Of a stretch of DNA of 64,000 nucleotides, positions 45,477 through 57,130 are shown one piece after another. Below the pieces are notes generated by a model. That model was given only the letters and a program-made list of their open reading frames with translations, did not search any database and had not been told where the DNA came from. The translations under genes were made by a program, and so were the position numbers. The stretch is from Trichoderma breve. Lineage: Eukaryota > Ascomycota > Sordariomycetes > Hypocreales > Hypocreaceae. The stretch is from positions 620,001 to 684,000 of the forward strand of contig NC_079232.1 of the NCBI RefSeq assembly GCF_028502605.1, given 5' to 3'. The stretch's first letter is position 1, and the number at the start of each line of letters is the position of its first letter.

Positions 45477-46944
45477 CTACCACTTCTTTGCCTCAACTCC
45501 TTCGGGAGGCACAGTCTCGACTTTCTTACCCTTGACATCATCCCAGTTCGTGCTCAGGGAGGTTCCATTGCTCTCCGTGAAGCTCTTCATCATGGCCCGT
45601 TGCTGCTCAGGGGTGGCGCCTTTGTACAGTTTCTTGAAGAACAGGTTAACATCCTTCTCGTCATCTGAATTTTCGTCGGCCCCGAACTGATCCCAATTTT
45701 TAGGACCACTGCGTGAAGACGTGGGATAGGCCGGTGTCGCAGCTGGTGCTGGGGCCGCAGCTGGGACTGGAGCTGGAGCTGGAGCTTTCTCGGAACTAGA
45801 GTAGCAACAACATGTCAGTCAATGATATACCAACGTCAGTATGAGGATGCCATATAAAAACTTACGTTGTTTCCACGACCTGAGAACTGGAAACTGGTGC
45901 TGCTCGTTTGGCTGATCCATCACCCTTGAGGGTTGCCCATTTGCCAGGCGTTTTCTTGGCCAAGCTCAGCTCAACCTTGTTGGGCGTAACGGTATACTGG
46001 GACTTGGCAGGAATAATTTCTCCCCACAGGTCAAGCTCAAACTCCTTCTCGTCGCCGTTTGGATAGACAACAGGATCCAGACGGACCGAAGACTCTAAGA
46101 ACTGGACTTGGAGCTTCTCCTTGTTCACACCCTTTGAGAAGATTGAAACTGACATCTGCGTGTTGCTTTGGAAATCCTGCAGCCGCAGCGGGGTGTCTTT
46201 GGGAACTGCAGGTGTTTCTGCTTTGACCTCTGCCTTGTTCACCTCCACCGTCTTTGCAGTCTGAGCTTTAGCAGCCTCCACCTTTCCAGCTTCCACACCG
46301 ACCTTGGAAGACTGATGGTCGGCGAGGCCCTTTTTCTCGGGAACCATAGTTGTCGTCAGCTTCCTTGCGTCGTCATCCGTCGGCAGCTTCTCCATGGCCG
46401 ACAGGGCCTGGATTCGCATATTGCTAGCCATCCGCCATTCCCTAAAGTGCGGCCTGTTTGCCGCCGCCGCAGCCAATGGATTTTCCCCCTGCAACGTGCT
46501 GTCCTTCTTGCCAATATCATCGTAGCGAGCAGAAGCGAGTGCTTCGGCAGCCGTCACGGTCCAGAACCCTTTCTCATTCACCAACTCCAAACCGGGGTCC
46601 TCCTTGGGCACTGCTGGACCACCCTTGATGATTCTCATGCAGTGCATAAAGCAGTAGTCGGCGTTGGCGTACTGTTTGAGCTGAAAAAAGGCCACTCCGC
46701 GACGGTACTGGGCGGTCGCCATGAGCTCGCGCTTGTTACGCTCTATGGCCATGTGCCAGGCAAGGTCGGCATCGTCGAGGGCTTCCTGGGGTCGCCCGAG
46801 CCCGGCCAGGGCCTTTGAGCGAGCAATCAGCCAGACTGGGCTGAGAGATTCCTTGAGCGCAAAGGAGAGCCTGTTGAGGGCCTCTTCCCAGTTGGCTGCG
46901 TCCACGGCAGCGAGGCCCTGCTGGGCCATAGTGACGTAGGACAT
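45477..46944 (-). CDS. sgt1: Hsp90 co-chaperone Sgt1 (TPR-CS-SGS)
   Basis: About 465 aa in two exons, 46944-45866 and 45795-45477, spliced AC|T. Sgt1 links Hsp90 to Skp1/SCF ubiquitin ligases and to kinetochore assembly. An N-terminal TPR region (~1-125) is followed by an Ala/Lys-rich linker. Next is a CS domain (~255-345) with 'VSIFSKGVNKEKLQVQF' and 'LDLWGEIIPAKSQY', and then a Pro/Ala linker. The C-terminal SGS domain lies wholly in exon 2, with 'GPKNWDQFGADENSDDEKDVN' and 'RAMMKSFTESNGT'. The start ATG at 46944 begins the first TPR helix. Without the splice the SGS domain would be lost. Confidence 0.94.
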
Positions 46945-47635
46945 GGTCGACTATGGCGCAGTGGGTTTGACAGTGACAGAGAATTTCTGGTTCCTGAAGA
47001 TGCTGGAGGTTTTGTTTTGCTTGATGACGAAACCCTGTTCGTGAGAAAATGGTATTGGAAATGAAAAAGTTGTCAAGATCGAGGTGAGTGGCAGAAGGGC
47101 AAGATTAAATATGGTGGGGAGGAAAGCTGCAGTTGGAGTTTAAAGCTCTAGTGGGGTGAGGCGTGGAAGCTTCAATGCACTTCGGCGCCCCGCTTCTGCG
47201 TTTGCTGGGGTGGGCGAATCAAAACAACAAGAAGCATCAGATGCTGCCAACGAAACATGAAAATGTACAAATATTATTGGAACATTAAATAAATTGCTCC
47301 TATTTTGATAATCAACATTATGATATTGATATAATACGATTACATAGATAAACGGTAGATATTAAAAAGACAGACATCACTCATAAAGTATCTAAAGCAT
47401 ATGGCAGCCTCCCTGTAGAGGGCCGGAGAAACTCAAAGAAAGGCAGAGAAAATACTCTTTAGGCAGTACAAACGGCTTCAATTAAATATTACTTAGGTAA
47501 GTTTTAAAGCGAAAATACTTTAACGGTATTACACGCTGATAGATAAGGTACTTTAAGTCCCCAGCTTCAAGACAAAGAGCATCGTAATCATCAACTCATA
47601 CATCCATACATCCATGCATGCGTCCGTTCATCCGC
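46945..47635. other. Intergenic
   Basis: Promoter of sgt1 (right side) and 3' flank of erg7. 47260-47560 is strongly AT-rich. Tandem CATC/CATA-type repeats occur near 47595-47630. No gene seen. Confidence 0.5.
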
Positions 47636-50013
47636 TTACAACTTCTCATCAGGGTATCTCTTTGCAAACATCCCCAACGCCTTGATGGTAAAAGTAAACT
47701 TGTAGTTGGGATACGAAATCATGCAAGACTTGTTAAACACGCCCTCAATGGCCTCCTGCAGCCACTCGCCGTTGGCCTGTTGGCGGCTCGCAATCAAGCG
47801 AATACCCTTCTTGATCGGCTCCACGTCCGGATATTCTGCCACCAGGAGCCCGATGAGTGCCCAGGCTGTTTGCACTACAAGGGACCCTGACTCGTGTTCG
47901 GAATATTTCATGGTTTCACACGCCTAGAAAAACAAGAACATGCGTTAGCAAGGAGACAAGAAAAACAAAGACGCCGTGTGTCGAGATTACGTGGCTACTC
48001 ACCCGGTAACTTTCAGACCAGCCACCATCCTCGCGCTGCTTGGAAATGAGAAAATCGCAGCCTGCGCGGGAGATCTGGCTGTTAGAGTACGTCTCTCCAA
48101 CCGCCTTCATGCTCTGGAGCGCAAACATGGAGGCATAAGTAAAGCATATGCCCCAGCTCCCATACCAACTGCCATCGTACTTCTGGTTGGTCCTGATCCA
48201 GTTGGTGGCCCTCCTGATGAACAGCTTTACATCCTTGGTTCGGTAGTCGGGCCAGTGCTTGTGGAAGAGAGACAAGGCCTGGACGCAGGCAGTCGTGCAT
48301 TCAGGGTAGTCATATTCAATCATGATCCTGCCAAACACTTCAGCTGCGTTCAGCAGCTCCAGCAGCTCATCACCTCTTCTAGCCTCGTAGGATGAGACGG
48401 CTCCGTTGTCGTTCTGGTACAGCAGTAGCGTGTCCACGGAATCAAAGATTCGCTGGTCGTCTACCAGTTGCGGATATCCCTCCGTTTTCTGCAGCAAGAT
48501 GACGGCCTTGAGAGCCTCGGAAGTGCAATCGCTCACGCCGTAGCCCTGGTCTCTGTTGCTAAACGGCCAGGCACCCTTTCGGGGCTGTCGATAGCACTTT
48601 TCTTGGTCTTTGCAGTTCTCTCTGATTTGGTGTCTGTCCAGGTACTCGAGGCCCTTGATCAGCATGGGTTTCCAGCGTTCATCTGTGTGCAGCCCGGACT
48701 CGACCACCGACAGGATGGCAAAGGAGGTATCCCAGCACTGGACGCCGTTTGTGCCATTGCACAGCAGTCCCTCGTCTTTTACCCACAAGTACTCTTCTAG
48801 CCTCTCAATATGCCTCTTGGTGCTGTATGCGTCAGGGCCGTCACGGATGTAGCATACGAGCGTATTCATCGGGGCGTTCACCGGCGCCAAGCACGAATAC
48901 TCAGTGTTTGCATCTTCCATGTCGACAAGCTCGCCCACCCATTTCTCTCCCCTCTCTTTGAGAAAATTGAAGCGGAGGTAGGGGTTGTAGACATTGACTA
49001 GAACCCAATTGATCGTGTTGAGCAGCCATGACTTGGGATGGTAATTGTCAATGGCAGAAATGTCGTTTCGGTGAGTAGCCCAGTTGATCTCGGCGTGAGG
49101 CTGCACAAACAACTCTTGCTTCAACGCCCGAGTGATGTCCGTCTCTTCGCAGCTCCATCTCTTGGAATACAAGTATCCCATGGGCAAAAACACTTGTCGG
49201 ATATGGATCCACCATCTCCAGGGAGCAATCGGGACCCAATCAGGGAGCAGCCAGATCTCTGGGGGCACAGGGTTCACGATATCCCAGTCCACCACACCCA
49301 GCACTGCGAGCCAAAACTTGCCCCAGTGAGGGGAGTTGAGTGCGCCGCCCAGCTTGTGCAGAGTTCCCCTGGCTTTGACCATGACAGGGTCCTCGGGGTC
49401 GACACCAACAATGCGGAGGACAACATAGTTCATGGCGGTGCCAAAGACTGTGCTTTCACCCTCGATATGTAGACCCCAGCCACCGTCTTCGGGATGCGCT
49501 CGTGCGGTGAGGTAGTTCTTGATCTCGGTCGCGTAGGCGTCGGAAATTGGTGTCTTGGTGACATACCAAGCGATGACAACACCGCTGAGGAGGAACATGG
49601 GGCCGCCGTACTCGCAGGCCCAGTGGCCAGAGGGCATTTGAAGCTTTTCAAAGAAGGTGAGGCCATTTTTAGCAGCTTCGAGCGGCGTCTCGGCCTTTGG
49701 GAGTGCAGGCAGATCCTAGTGTAACATCATATCAGTATCAGCGTTGCGAGTAATTCGATTTCTAGGGAGGGACAAGGCATACCGTGGGCAAGTTTAGAAA
49801 CCATTTCTCGGCATAACTCTGCGGCCACTCTGCAGCTGCCTTGTCGTCGGCCAGATAATGCCACGTATGGCGGCTGTCGTCGTCCTTGACTCTCCATCGT
49901 GTGAGGTCTGTCTTGGCCTCCAGCTTGGGCCGCTTGGGGAAGCTGTCGGAATCTTCAGAGGCACGCTTGCGAGATTTGGCGCTGCCAGTATCTCGGCCTG
50001 TTGCAGTGGCCAT
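47636..50013 (-). CDS. erg7: Lanosterol synthase (2,3-oxidosqualene cyclase)
   Basis: A 743-aa oxidosqualene cyclase that makes lanosterol for ergosterol synthesis in the ER and lipid droplets. Minus-strand exons: 50013-49783, 49715-48003, 47923-47636; both introns are phase 0. Several QW-type repeats are visible (for example 'KYDGSWYGSWG', 'QREDGGW'). The catalytic acid lies in 'SDCTSE' (Asp473), where yeast and human have DCTAE. Residues 712-718 read 'NKSCMIS', close to the NKSCAIS segment of lanosterol synthases and unlike the APPGGMR segment I recall for protostadienol synthase. The first ~40 residues are Lys/Arg/Ser-rich. The length is normal for the family. No P450 or other fusidane-type genes are nearby, so this is probably the housekeeping enzyme. 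Confidence 0.92.
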
Positions 50014-50497
50014 CTTGACAAGAAAGTTGCGTGGGAGTGAATAGTGAATGACCGATTGGCAACGGAGGCCAGTTGAATGATTTATAATGGCGAGGGGAGA
50101 GTCAATGGCTACTCCATAGGTATCTTTCACATGCGAAGGGAACCAACAAACTTGAGCTTGGCCTCCAATTACCTAAGAGCCCCGTCCTGGTCAATTGGAC
50201 GTTAGCATCTGCAATTTGTCTGATTCGGGCATTGGATCGCATTGCTTTAGCGCTATTACTGTGCAGCGACATCCCCTTTTAGAGGGCGGGGCGCTATAGC
50301 AGCGCTAAAAACTGCCTCCAATGTCAACAGAAAACTGCCCGTCAACAGATAATGCCCCTTGCAGCCGTCTTCGTATTCGTACCTGGCCTCACACACTTGC
50401 TCGGGTAGGATTCCGCCGCCAACACTCAACACTTCACGGACTGCTCAAAACCCCGACACTGCGTCCATTTGGCTTGTGATAGCCTCCAAAATCCATC
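50014..50497. promoter_or_regulatory. Divergent erg7 / spo11 promoter region
   Basis: 484-bp spacer between divergent genes. No sterol-response element or TATA box could be assigned with confidence. Confidence 0.4.
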
Positions 50498-52054
50498 ATG
50501 GATCAACCAACGGGACTCAGAACAATCCGAGAAGCACGGCAGGTAATCATCCGGCCGGTCACCATGACGACATCCGCTGGAACTGTCGTCTCTCGCATCG
50601 AATCCATCCTGGAGGCTATCCTGGACTGCGTGGCTCAAGGACAGGAGCTCAGCATCGACTTTGTGTCCAATAGATCAGGATTAGGAAATAGCCCGCAAAC
50701 GGTCCGTTTTCCAGGAAGGACTGCGGTGGAAGCCACAAAGTTTGGTACGCATCATTGCCCAAGCGGGTTGATTTTGCGATCTACTTCTCATCTTGTGTGA
50801 TTTCAAGCCCGGATACTTCTCATCCTGCAGCTCGCCCACGATGCTCTCGTCTCAGGAACAGTATTGACCAAGCGGTTAGTATTAGAGACCTTGTGACTTG
50901 ACTTTCCAAGATCGTGACCAAAATGTCTTGATACAGTCACATTTTCTACCAGCATCAGGGGCTTTTCGTGAGGCAAAGAACTGTAGACGAGCTGGTGGAC
51001 AACCTTGCCTCTGCACTCAACGTTCGACGTGACGACTTGAACATTGTACGTTGAATATTCATTGGCTCTAGAATTCAGTTAATGGGTCTAGGTTGCATCT
51101 TCCAAGGGCGTTTTCTCGGGACCTCTGAGTATTCGGCTCCAGGACAACACAGTGATTGGTCCCACTACCGGAGATGTGGTTCGTATATTCACTCGCAACA
51201 ACTATATACTATCTCTCTTTGGTCTGACACCGTGACAAGGGAATCGCATTGCCGTCAGCTGGGTCCATTGTAGCCATTAGCTGTGAAACCATCCGATGGA
51301 TACTAATCGTTGAAAAAGATGTTTGTGCTTTTCACAAGTGTGTCCCAGCTTTTGTTTTACTGATCTTACCAAGGCAACGTATCGTTCTTTAACCTCTTGC
51401 CTGTTTTGGCAAACATCATGTCTTGGCCCTGGGCTCCTCATAACGGCATGTATCCCCTACGTTTGCTGCATCGTCATGGTAACTAATGTCAGGGGGGTAA
51501 AGGCAAAGGGATACCCAGACATGCTCACATGTGCGTTTGTGCAGCTGATTCGCTTCAATTGTCCGCATATAACAATCTTCGTCTTGGCTGATTACGACCC
51601 TGATGGACTCAATATTCTTCGACACTACCGCCTCAAGTCGGAGATTGCATCTGAAGGCTTTACGGCTCCGGCAATTCGCTGGCTAGGAATCAAATCGCAA
51701 GATCTCCTGGAGCGTGAAAGCTGTCTTGATTTGTTGAGAATACCATCTCCGGACAACTTACATTTACCTGATAGTCAGTCGTCCAAAGAAAGTACCGGCT
51801 CCAAAACCTCCATCTCGTCCACTGAGTGTCGTGAACCAATTTCACCCCTTTCAACACGAGATCGAAACGTCGCCGTTGGAATTTTAAAAAAGCTTGTAGA
51901 CTCTGGAGATGATCCCACGGCCGTCAAACTTGGACGAGAGCTTCAGGTTATGTTGATGATGGGAATCAAGGCTGAGATACAATGGCTGGATGAAGCAGGC
52001 AATTTGACAGAATGGCTTGATACCAAGATTGGGCAGATGCTTTTGGGTGCTTGA
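50498..52054 (+). CDS. spo11: Meiotic recombination protein Spo11
   Basis: A 404-aa Spo11/topoisomerase VI-A family protein that makes the meiotic DNA double-strand breaks. Seven exons: 50498-50744, 50808-50874, 50937-51045, 51092-51178, 51240-51320, 51374-51445, 51503-52054. The catalytic Tyr109 lies in 'HIFYQHQGLF' within the winged-helix part. The Toprim metal residues are Glu195 ('IVEKD') and Asp251/Asp253 in 'ADYDPDG'. The sixth intron (51446-51502) appears to be a GC-AG intron, 57 nt long and without a stop, so retention would insert 19 residues just before 'AKGYPD'. The fourth intron starts GTTCGT, and a donor three bases earlier is possible. The many small exons match spo11 genes in other moulds as far as I recall. 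The intron set is the main uncertainty. Confidence 0.88.
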
Positions 52055-52430
52055 AGACATCGAATAGTGGAAACCAGAGATGCCGACAATCAGACTGTGC
52101 CACGATGAGCTCAACAGTCATCACTCATCATGGAGAATATTTGCAGTTTTGAGCCTATGTGGAAGGATTATGAGGATGATGATCCCCAGAAGTATATTGC
52201 AAGCTCTGACTTACATCTGTATGTAATTCTTTGCGAAAACAGATTTTTAGACAGAGCAAGCTTGTTTCGTTGACATGGTTAGTCAAAATGTCCACTTACC
52301 CGGAACTTGACGCACAGTGCAAAAATCGCGGGGCATGATACCCGCACAGTCCCCTCCACATGAAAGAAATGATCTAAAATTTTATACATGCATTTTTGCA
52401 ACCAAGAAGAGTGAGAACTCATTCATCACC
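52055..52430. other. Intergenic
   Basis: 3' flank of spo11 and promoter of the ankyrin gene. Nothing recognised. Confidence 0.5.
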
Positions 52431-53104
52431 ATGGCGCCGAACCTCACAGAAGACGAAATTGATGACGTGGTGTACTTTGCCAGAGTAGGCGAAGATGCAG
52501 ACCTCGTTGAGACCCTGACGACCCTGTCAGAGCGCGAGAAGGTGTCACCGGCTGAGATTCTGTTGGCCGCCAAGGATGAGGGCAAGTCAACGGCTTTACA
52601 CATGGCGGCAGGAAATGGCCATCTAGGTAAGAAATTCAACAAATTCTCATTGGGCTCTAGTTGGACGTCCGTTATGAAAGCGCCTTTGAAGAGATATGAG
52701 GACAAGTCATGAATAGAAAGGGACTGACGGGGCATTCAGAGACTGTTCGCAAACTCATTCAGTACTTTGATGAGAGACCCAAGGAGGAGAAGCAGGCTTT
52801 CCTAGATGACGCCAATGAGCATGGAAACACTGGTCTGCATTGGGCAGCACTCGGAGGCCACCTGGACACCGTCAAGCTTCTCATGGCACAGGGCGCTTTG
52901 CCGGCAATCGCCAACGAGCGAAACTACGTCCCCCTCGACTTGGCCTACCAGAACGAGCACAACGAGGTAGCGCAATTCTTCTTGGCCTCTGCGGGCATGC
53001 TGGAGGAGAAGAACCAGGAGAGTGGACTGAACGGCGCCGTTGAGTCGGTGAAGCTTGAGGATGGAGAAGGCGCCGAGGAGGAGAACGAGGCTTCGGCATC
53101 ATGA
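52431..53104 (+). CDS. Small ankyrin-repeat protein (Yar1-like)
   Basis: A 186-aa protein in two exons, 52431-52626 and 52740-53104, spliced G|AG. Residues ~50-150 hold two to three ankyrin repeats, seen as 'STALHMAAGNGHLETVRKLI' and 'NTGLHWAALGGHLDTVKLLM'. The N-terminus is acidic and the C-terminal ~45 residues are Glu-rich. Size and layout resemble Yar1, the yeast chaperone of ribosomal protein uS3 (Rps3), but ankyrin repeats alone do not prove this. Without the splice the first repeat would be cut off. Confidence 0.82.
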
Positions 53105-54129
53105 GCCTTGGCGGATGCGAGGAAAATTTTCATTGGCAACAGGGTACAAAAAATCAAGGGACAAGGCCGATATGAATGGGCCTGTCGCGGCAACGGCAAA
53201 AAAAGATACCACACGTGTATGTTCTTGGGGTGGCAAAGTACATCATTTCGCTTCGGATAGATTTCAAAGAGAATTTGGCTCTTGAGTTAAACGGGCTTGG
53301 GAAGATTGCACCAAGGTGGTATTCGCATCCAGCGAGACTTATCTTGGGAAATCTCGTATTCAGAGCTTGGGCGAGAGGTGGAAACTCATCCTCGTGGTTA
53401 CTGGTGGGAAGCCATGGTAGCTTATGTTGGGTATCATGAGAATAGTCGGATGATAAAGGCGGGAAAAGAAGGATGGATGGTTTCGTGGCACATGAACTGC
53501 GGAGTATAGATAGAGTATGGGGTATTATAGAACGCTGATCGACTCGTATTATTGAAGCATATTCCGTATGCCTTTCCAATATCATGATAGAGAATCGATA
53601 GTAATAGGCGCCAAGGCGTGTTTGACACAGCAGCTAGTCCCCAATAGTCGCCCAATACTACGTAACATAAATGGGCTAACTCGAATAGAGGTATTGGCAG
53701 ACATTTGGAGATATCCAATGCCGTTTTCCCTTTTGAGGGATTCAGGCAAAGATACGGAGTAGAGCCAGGCGGTGACCCCCACTGACCGATAAGGGTCCGG
53801 AGGGTCGAGTTCCCCCAGAAAGTGGCTATCTGATAAGTGGCGGCGAAAACTCCAGCAAAAAGTTGGAGATTGTTCGACAGCAATCCGCCTCGGTGGGGGT
53901 CACCCCGGAAACGTTGGACATAGGAACGTGGGATTTCCCCAGTCTTCGTCCCCGCGGAACGGAAAAGGACCCCTTCTGAGCAAATCCTCGTGTGTCTGGT
54001 TGGAAAGTGCCGATGCGGATTGGATTGCTGGGGTTCGCTGCACAAGAGGCGGCGACACGAGACTAGAACATATCGCAAACCTTCCCCCCATGCACTCTGG
54101 CTTCATCGACGGGGGCCAGCAATGAATAT
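53105..54129. other. Intergenic and leader of the transcription factor gene
   Basis: About 1 kb with no credible gene. It contains a perfect 12-bp inverted repeat (53771-53782 with 53893-53904), a TACGGAGTA motif at 53753 and, at its end, a 3-codon upstream ORF. An open minus-strand frame at 53434-54078 looks non-coding. Confidence 0.5.
53771..53904. repeat. 12-bp inverted repeat pair
   Basis: GGTGACCCCCAC at 53771-53782 and its exact reverse complement at 53893-53904, spanning 134 bp. It lies about 225-360 bases upstream of the transcription factor start. Confidence 0.7.
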
Positions 54130-54133
54130 ATGA
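54122..54133 (+). other. Three-codon upstream ORF joined to the next start by ATGA
   Basis: ATG at 54122 encodes three residues and ends in TGA at 54131-54133, which overlaps the ATG at 54130 as ATGA. This layout permits termination-reinitiation, if the leader is transcribed here. Confidence 0.4.
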
Positions 54134-56859
54134 CCTGGATGGAGTCGTCACAGACCGCGAATGTCTTTACGACGACTCGCACCAGCTCGGGATCCAGCGC
54201 TGGCACGATCAGCGTCAACGGCAACGGCAGCGGTTCCAATACGGGTTCGGGCTACAAGCGCGCGAGTCGCAAAGGCGCGCCGCGGAGGTTCGTGTGCGAT
54301 CATGCTGGCTGCGAGAAGATTTATTCGCGAGCTGAGCACCTGCAGCGCCATCAGCTGAACCGTAAGACATTCCTTCTCTCCTGACCTGAGCCGAATTGGA
54401 TATCATTGCGGTGATTTGATATGACATGACGGCTGATTGTTTGTTTGCGACGACCATCAGACAACCCCAAGGAAATCTATCGATGCGACGTGGGCGACTG
54501 CGACCAAAAGTTTGTGCGCCTCGATCTCCTGTCGCGCCATAAGAAGCGGCACACGGCCTCGTACACGCCCAGGAATCGCATCCCCAGCTTCGACACGGGC
54601 GAGACCGTCAAGTCGCCCCCCGACCGCCACACCATCGCCATTCCGCCGCAGTCTTCCTACGGACAACAGCCGTCTGGGCCTCACGATGCCGCCATCCTGC
54701 TGACGCCCGAGTCCAACACGGCTCCCACTCCGGCGCCGCTGAGCCACAGCATGTCCAGGGCGAGCCATCAAGCCGCGACCTGGGCGCCTTCACTTGACGA
54801 CCGCTCGGGCAACATGATGCGGCACCGGCCCAGCTTTTACGCGGCCGATCCAACCGCTCTGCCGGAGCCTGCGGGCATGGTGGGCTTCGGCGCGGTTGGA
54901 TATCCCACCGACGACTCATTGACGCAGGGCAACTTTGCCGCATGGCTGTTTGATCCTCAGACTACGTATAGCGACTTTAGCATGGCAAGTCTGCCATTCC
55001 TTGAGGGCGGACTGGAGTCTACCTTTAACAACAACATTCACTACGACTACGAATCGCTCACCAGCTTGTCGCCCATGGACCAGCCTCAGCGGCTTTCTGA
55101 GTCATCGTCCGACGACTGGATCACCGAATCGAGGCGCCAGGAACTGCTTCACTGGTTTCAGACGTTCCGCAAGAAGCAGCCCAGGTACGAGCCATTGATG
55201 CCCAACCTGGTTCTCGAAAGCGGCGGCGACATGCCGGCGCTCAACCTCGACATGATGAGAGACTGTCTCAAGGAGTTTTGGGACAATGTCTCGCCTCGGC
55301 TGCCCATTATCCACCAACACACCTTTTCTCCGAACCGATGCCCCGTCCTGCTCCTCCTCGTCATGCTGTCTCTCGGCGCCGCATCGTTGCGTGGCCGCGA
55401 CATGACGGGGCAGCTCTCCGAGTACGGCGCATTTGCCGACGTTATCATTTCATGCGTGAGATGGGAGATTCTAACCTCAGATGATTCTGCACCGCCAGCA
55501 AGCCTTTGGGTTCTGCAGGCTCTCTTACTCCTCGAATTCTATGAGAAGCTGTACACTTCTCGAAAACTGCACGAGAGGGCGCACATCTACCATCCTGCTT
55601 TCTTAACACTTCTCAGACGTGGAAGCCCCCTGATTGGCAGAACAGGCAGTGAATCTCCTCCAGAGCCAGACTCACTGGGACCCGATCGACAGACGCCAAA
55701 CATGGCCTTGGATTCTCGGACGTGGTGGGCTCGATGGGCTGAGACGGAGTCAATGCACCGCGTGGTGTTTGCGGCCTTTATGCTCGACGTCATCCACGCT
55801 GCCATGTTTGGCCACGCCGCCGATATGGCTCCTCACGAGATTCGGCTACCTCTCCCTTGCGACGACAACCTGTGGGCGGCCAACAGCCCAGACGTGGTGC
55901 GGCAGCTGGATGCAAACTTCCGCATGTACGGCGTCAAGCAGGTGTCGTTTCTAGATGGGCTCAAGAGCGCGCTGCACGGTAAGGAGGTCAAGACGCACTC
56001 GTTTGGACGCATGATTATCATCTCGGGCCTGCTCAGCGTAGGCTGGCACTTGAACCACCGCGAGACTCATCTTAAGTGGCTCGACATTCGCACGCCGTCC
56101 ATGGAGACGCAGGAAAACTGGCGCAAGATGCTGCTGCGTGCGTTTGACAACTGGAAAGGCAGCTTCGATATTGCCATGTCCGACTCCATCTCTGACGCCC
56201 CTGGCCACCGTGGTATTCCTAACGGGCCTATCAACAGTGCTTCGGTGCTATACCATTTAGCACACATCAGCCTCCACGCGGACATTGTCGACTGCCAGGT
56301 GTACGCTGGCGCAAAGCGTCTTCTCGGCCGCAAGGTCTCGTCTAGGGACTACTCCAACGTCATCAAGCGCATGAGTGCTTGGTCAACACAAGCATCAACG
56401 CGCCACGCCATCCTGCACGCCTTTAAGCTTCTCTACCGCGTCGTCGTCGATCCTCACCCTCGCCGCAGAAATAGCCCTCACCCCCCTGAACACTCCGCCA
56501 TCCAGTACTCTGTTCGCAACGAACCGGATCCTCACCGGCCGTGGATCATGTACTACGCTGTTTTGGCCATCTGGGCCTTTGTGCAAGCTTTAGGGCGGCC
56601 ACCGGGTAAGGGGTTTCCGTTGCCGACATCGCAGCTGGGACATAGTAGTTACGCGCGGATGGTTGAGTACGTGTCCAGTGTGGCTGCGTTACCGGAGCTG
56701 GATGAGCAGGCATCAGCTGTTTTACACGAGGGCTTACCTGATTTGCTGGATGTAATGGTGGACATTCTGGAAGAGGCAGATACGGAACTGCTAGTCGAAG
56801 CGCGGGAGCGGTTAAAGGTATGCAAGGAGATGCTCTTGGGGGGAACAACACGGCCATGA
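54130..56859 (+). CDS. C2H2 zinc-finger / fungal-specific transcription factor
   Basis: A 876-aa nuclear regulator in two exons, 54130-54361 and 54461-56859. Two tandem C2H2 fingers lie near the N-terminus. The first has Cys56, Cys61, His74, His78 and the second, 'YRCDVGDCDQKF...SRHKKRH', follows directly. The intron cuts the codon of His78, the last zinc ligand of finger one, so the splice is needed for a working finger. A basic 'RRGAPRR'-type patch precedes the fingers. A Ser/Pro-rich linker leads to the fungal-specific transcription factor domain (~270-650), with 'LRHWFQTFRKKQP'-like entry and 'LPIIHQHTF'. The class (two C2H2 fingers plus this domain) is common in moulds; targets are unknown. 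A start at the Met four codons in (54139) is also possible. Confidence 0.88.
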
Positions 56860-57130
56860 CTATGAATCTGAAGACAAAGGCTCTATTTACACGAATATCT
56901 TTTCTTTTTCTACTCATGGGTACATCTCCTATCAGGGAGGGATGAAAATTTTTATGAGTTACATATAATTGTTGGGGGACACTTGGGGAGGAAATCTTTT
57001 TTCTCTGGATTTTATATTGTGGAGTTTGTTTATCAAGTTGGGGGAATTATTTGGACTTTGATTCATGTGCGTTCTTTAGACTAGGCGTAGGACGGGATTT
57101 GGTTAATGAATGTGAAACGCAAATTGCATA

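Noticed and set aside
47636..50013. The oxidosqualene cyclase as a protostadienol synthase of a fusidane antibiotic cluster near the PKS.
   Set aside because: The diagnostic C-terminal segment reads NKSCMIS, which is the lanosterol synthase form. No P450, dehydrogenase or other cluster genes lie beside it; sgt1 and spo11 are the neighbours.
53434..54078. A 214-codon minus-strand ORF upstream of the transcription factor.
   Set aside because: No domain or coding character. It overlaps the inverted repeat and the probable leader of the + strand gene.
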